NCBI GenBank assembly: GCA_016875255.1
Contig: VGRU01000015.1
Coordinates: 1-31,365 of the forward strand
Source of the DNA: Deltaproteobacteria bacterium
Lineage (GTDB): Bacteria; Desulfobacterota; BSN033; UBA1163
Reading direction: 5' to 3'
DNA: 31,365 bases
The notes below the pieces were generated by a model, which was not told the DNA's origin, did not search any database, and saw nothing but the letters and a program-made list of their open reading frames with translations. The first letter of the stretch is position 1. Each line of letters opens with the position of its first letter. Position numbers and translations under genes: made by a program. Shown here piece by piece: positions 31,347 through 31,365 of the stretch.

Positions 31347-31365
31347 GGAAAAGGTCCATTTATAA

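Larger units (their letters stand above)
31007..31365. other. 359-base terminal intergenic region
   Basis: No gene is seen. It holds the sigma-54 promoter at 31042-31057, a short CCTGAA/TTCAGG-type palindrome near 31200, and the composite repeat at 31277-31346. Confidence 0.65.

Overview
The window looks like chromosomal DNA of a motile, Gram-negative anaerobe with heavy use of sigma-54 regulation, most like a deltaproteobacterium/Desulfobacterota. This rests on the gene families (flgBC-fliEFGHIJ cluster, three NtrC-type activators, radical SAM enzymes, TatC, lipoprotein) and moderate GC content; no rRNA or tRNA gene is present to fix the lineage. Almost every gene lies on the minus strand, so operons read from high to low coordinates.

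Region 1 (1-3820) is a probable ribosomally made, post-translationally modified peptide (RiPP) locus. A 60-residue precursor-like peptide with a leader-like N-terminal half and a four-cysteine C-terminal half has a strong ribosome site and a plausible promoter. A long hairpin and a 463-base spacer separate it from a 716-residue fusion of a radical SAM/SPASM maturase to an HPr-kinase-like domain. A second radical SAM protein follows, translationally coupled by a TGATG overlap and running off the left edge. This is the best candidate for an undescribed system here.

Region 2 (3939-7630) is AT-richer accessory DNA with four exported proteins of mostly unknown function: a 26-cysteine protein with duplicated CX3C pairs, a TPR-DUF1566 protein and two small secreted proteins. 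It ends at a fossil of the 3' end of an rlmI-like gene, 590 bases from the intact rlmI.

Region 3 (7632-16655) holds a heptad-repeat coiled-coil protein, RlmI, and a cluster of two paralogous ATP-grasp ligases bracketing a lysine 2,3-aminomutase (KamA), a small lipoprotein, a single receiver domain and a PAS-kinase/NtrC-type regulator pair. A regulated beta-lysine-related product is a reasonable guess.

Region 4 (16947-20588) contains tatC on the plus strand with a shared terminator, then minus-strand genes for a small exported protein, a GAF-GGDEF diguanylate cyclase, an unknown protein and a VTT-domain membrane protein.

Region 5 (20695-31006) is the flagellar basal-body/export cluster in the order flgB-flgC-fliE-fliF-fliG-fliH-fliI-fliJ, headed by two sigma-54 activators and an uncharacterised 163-residue protein. 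Two good -24/-12 promoters lie in front of this block. Intergenic spaces through regions 3-5 carry short palindromic repeats of the GTCATTCC...GGAATGAC kind.
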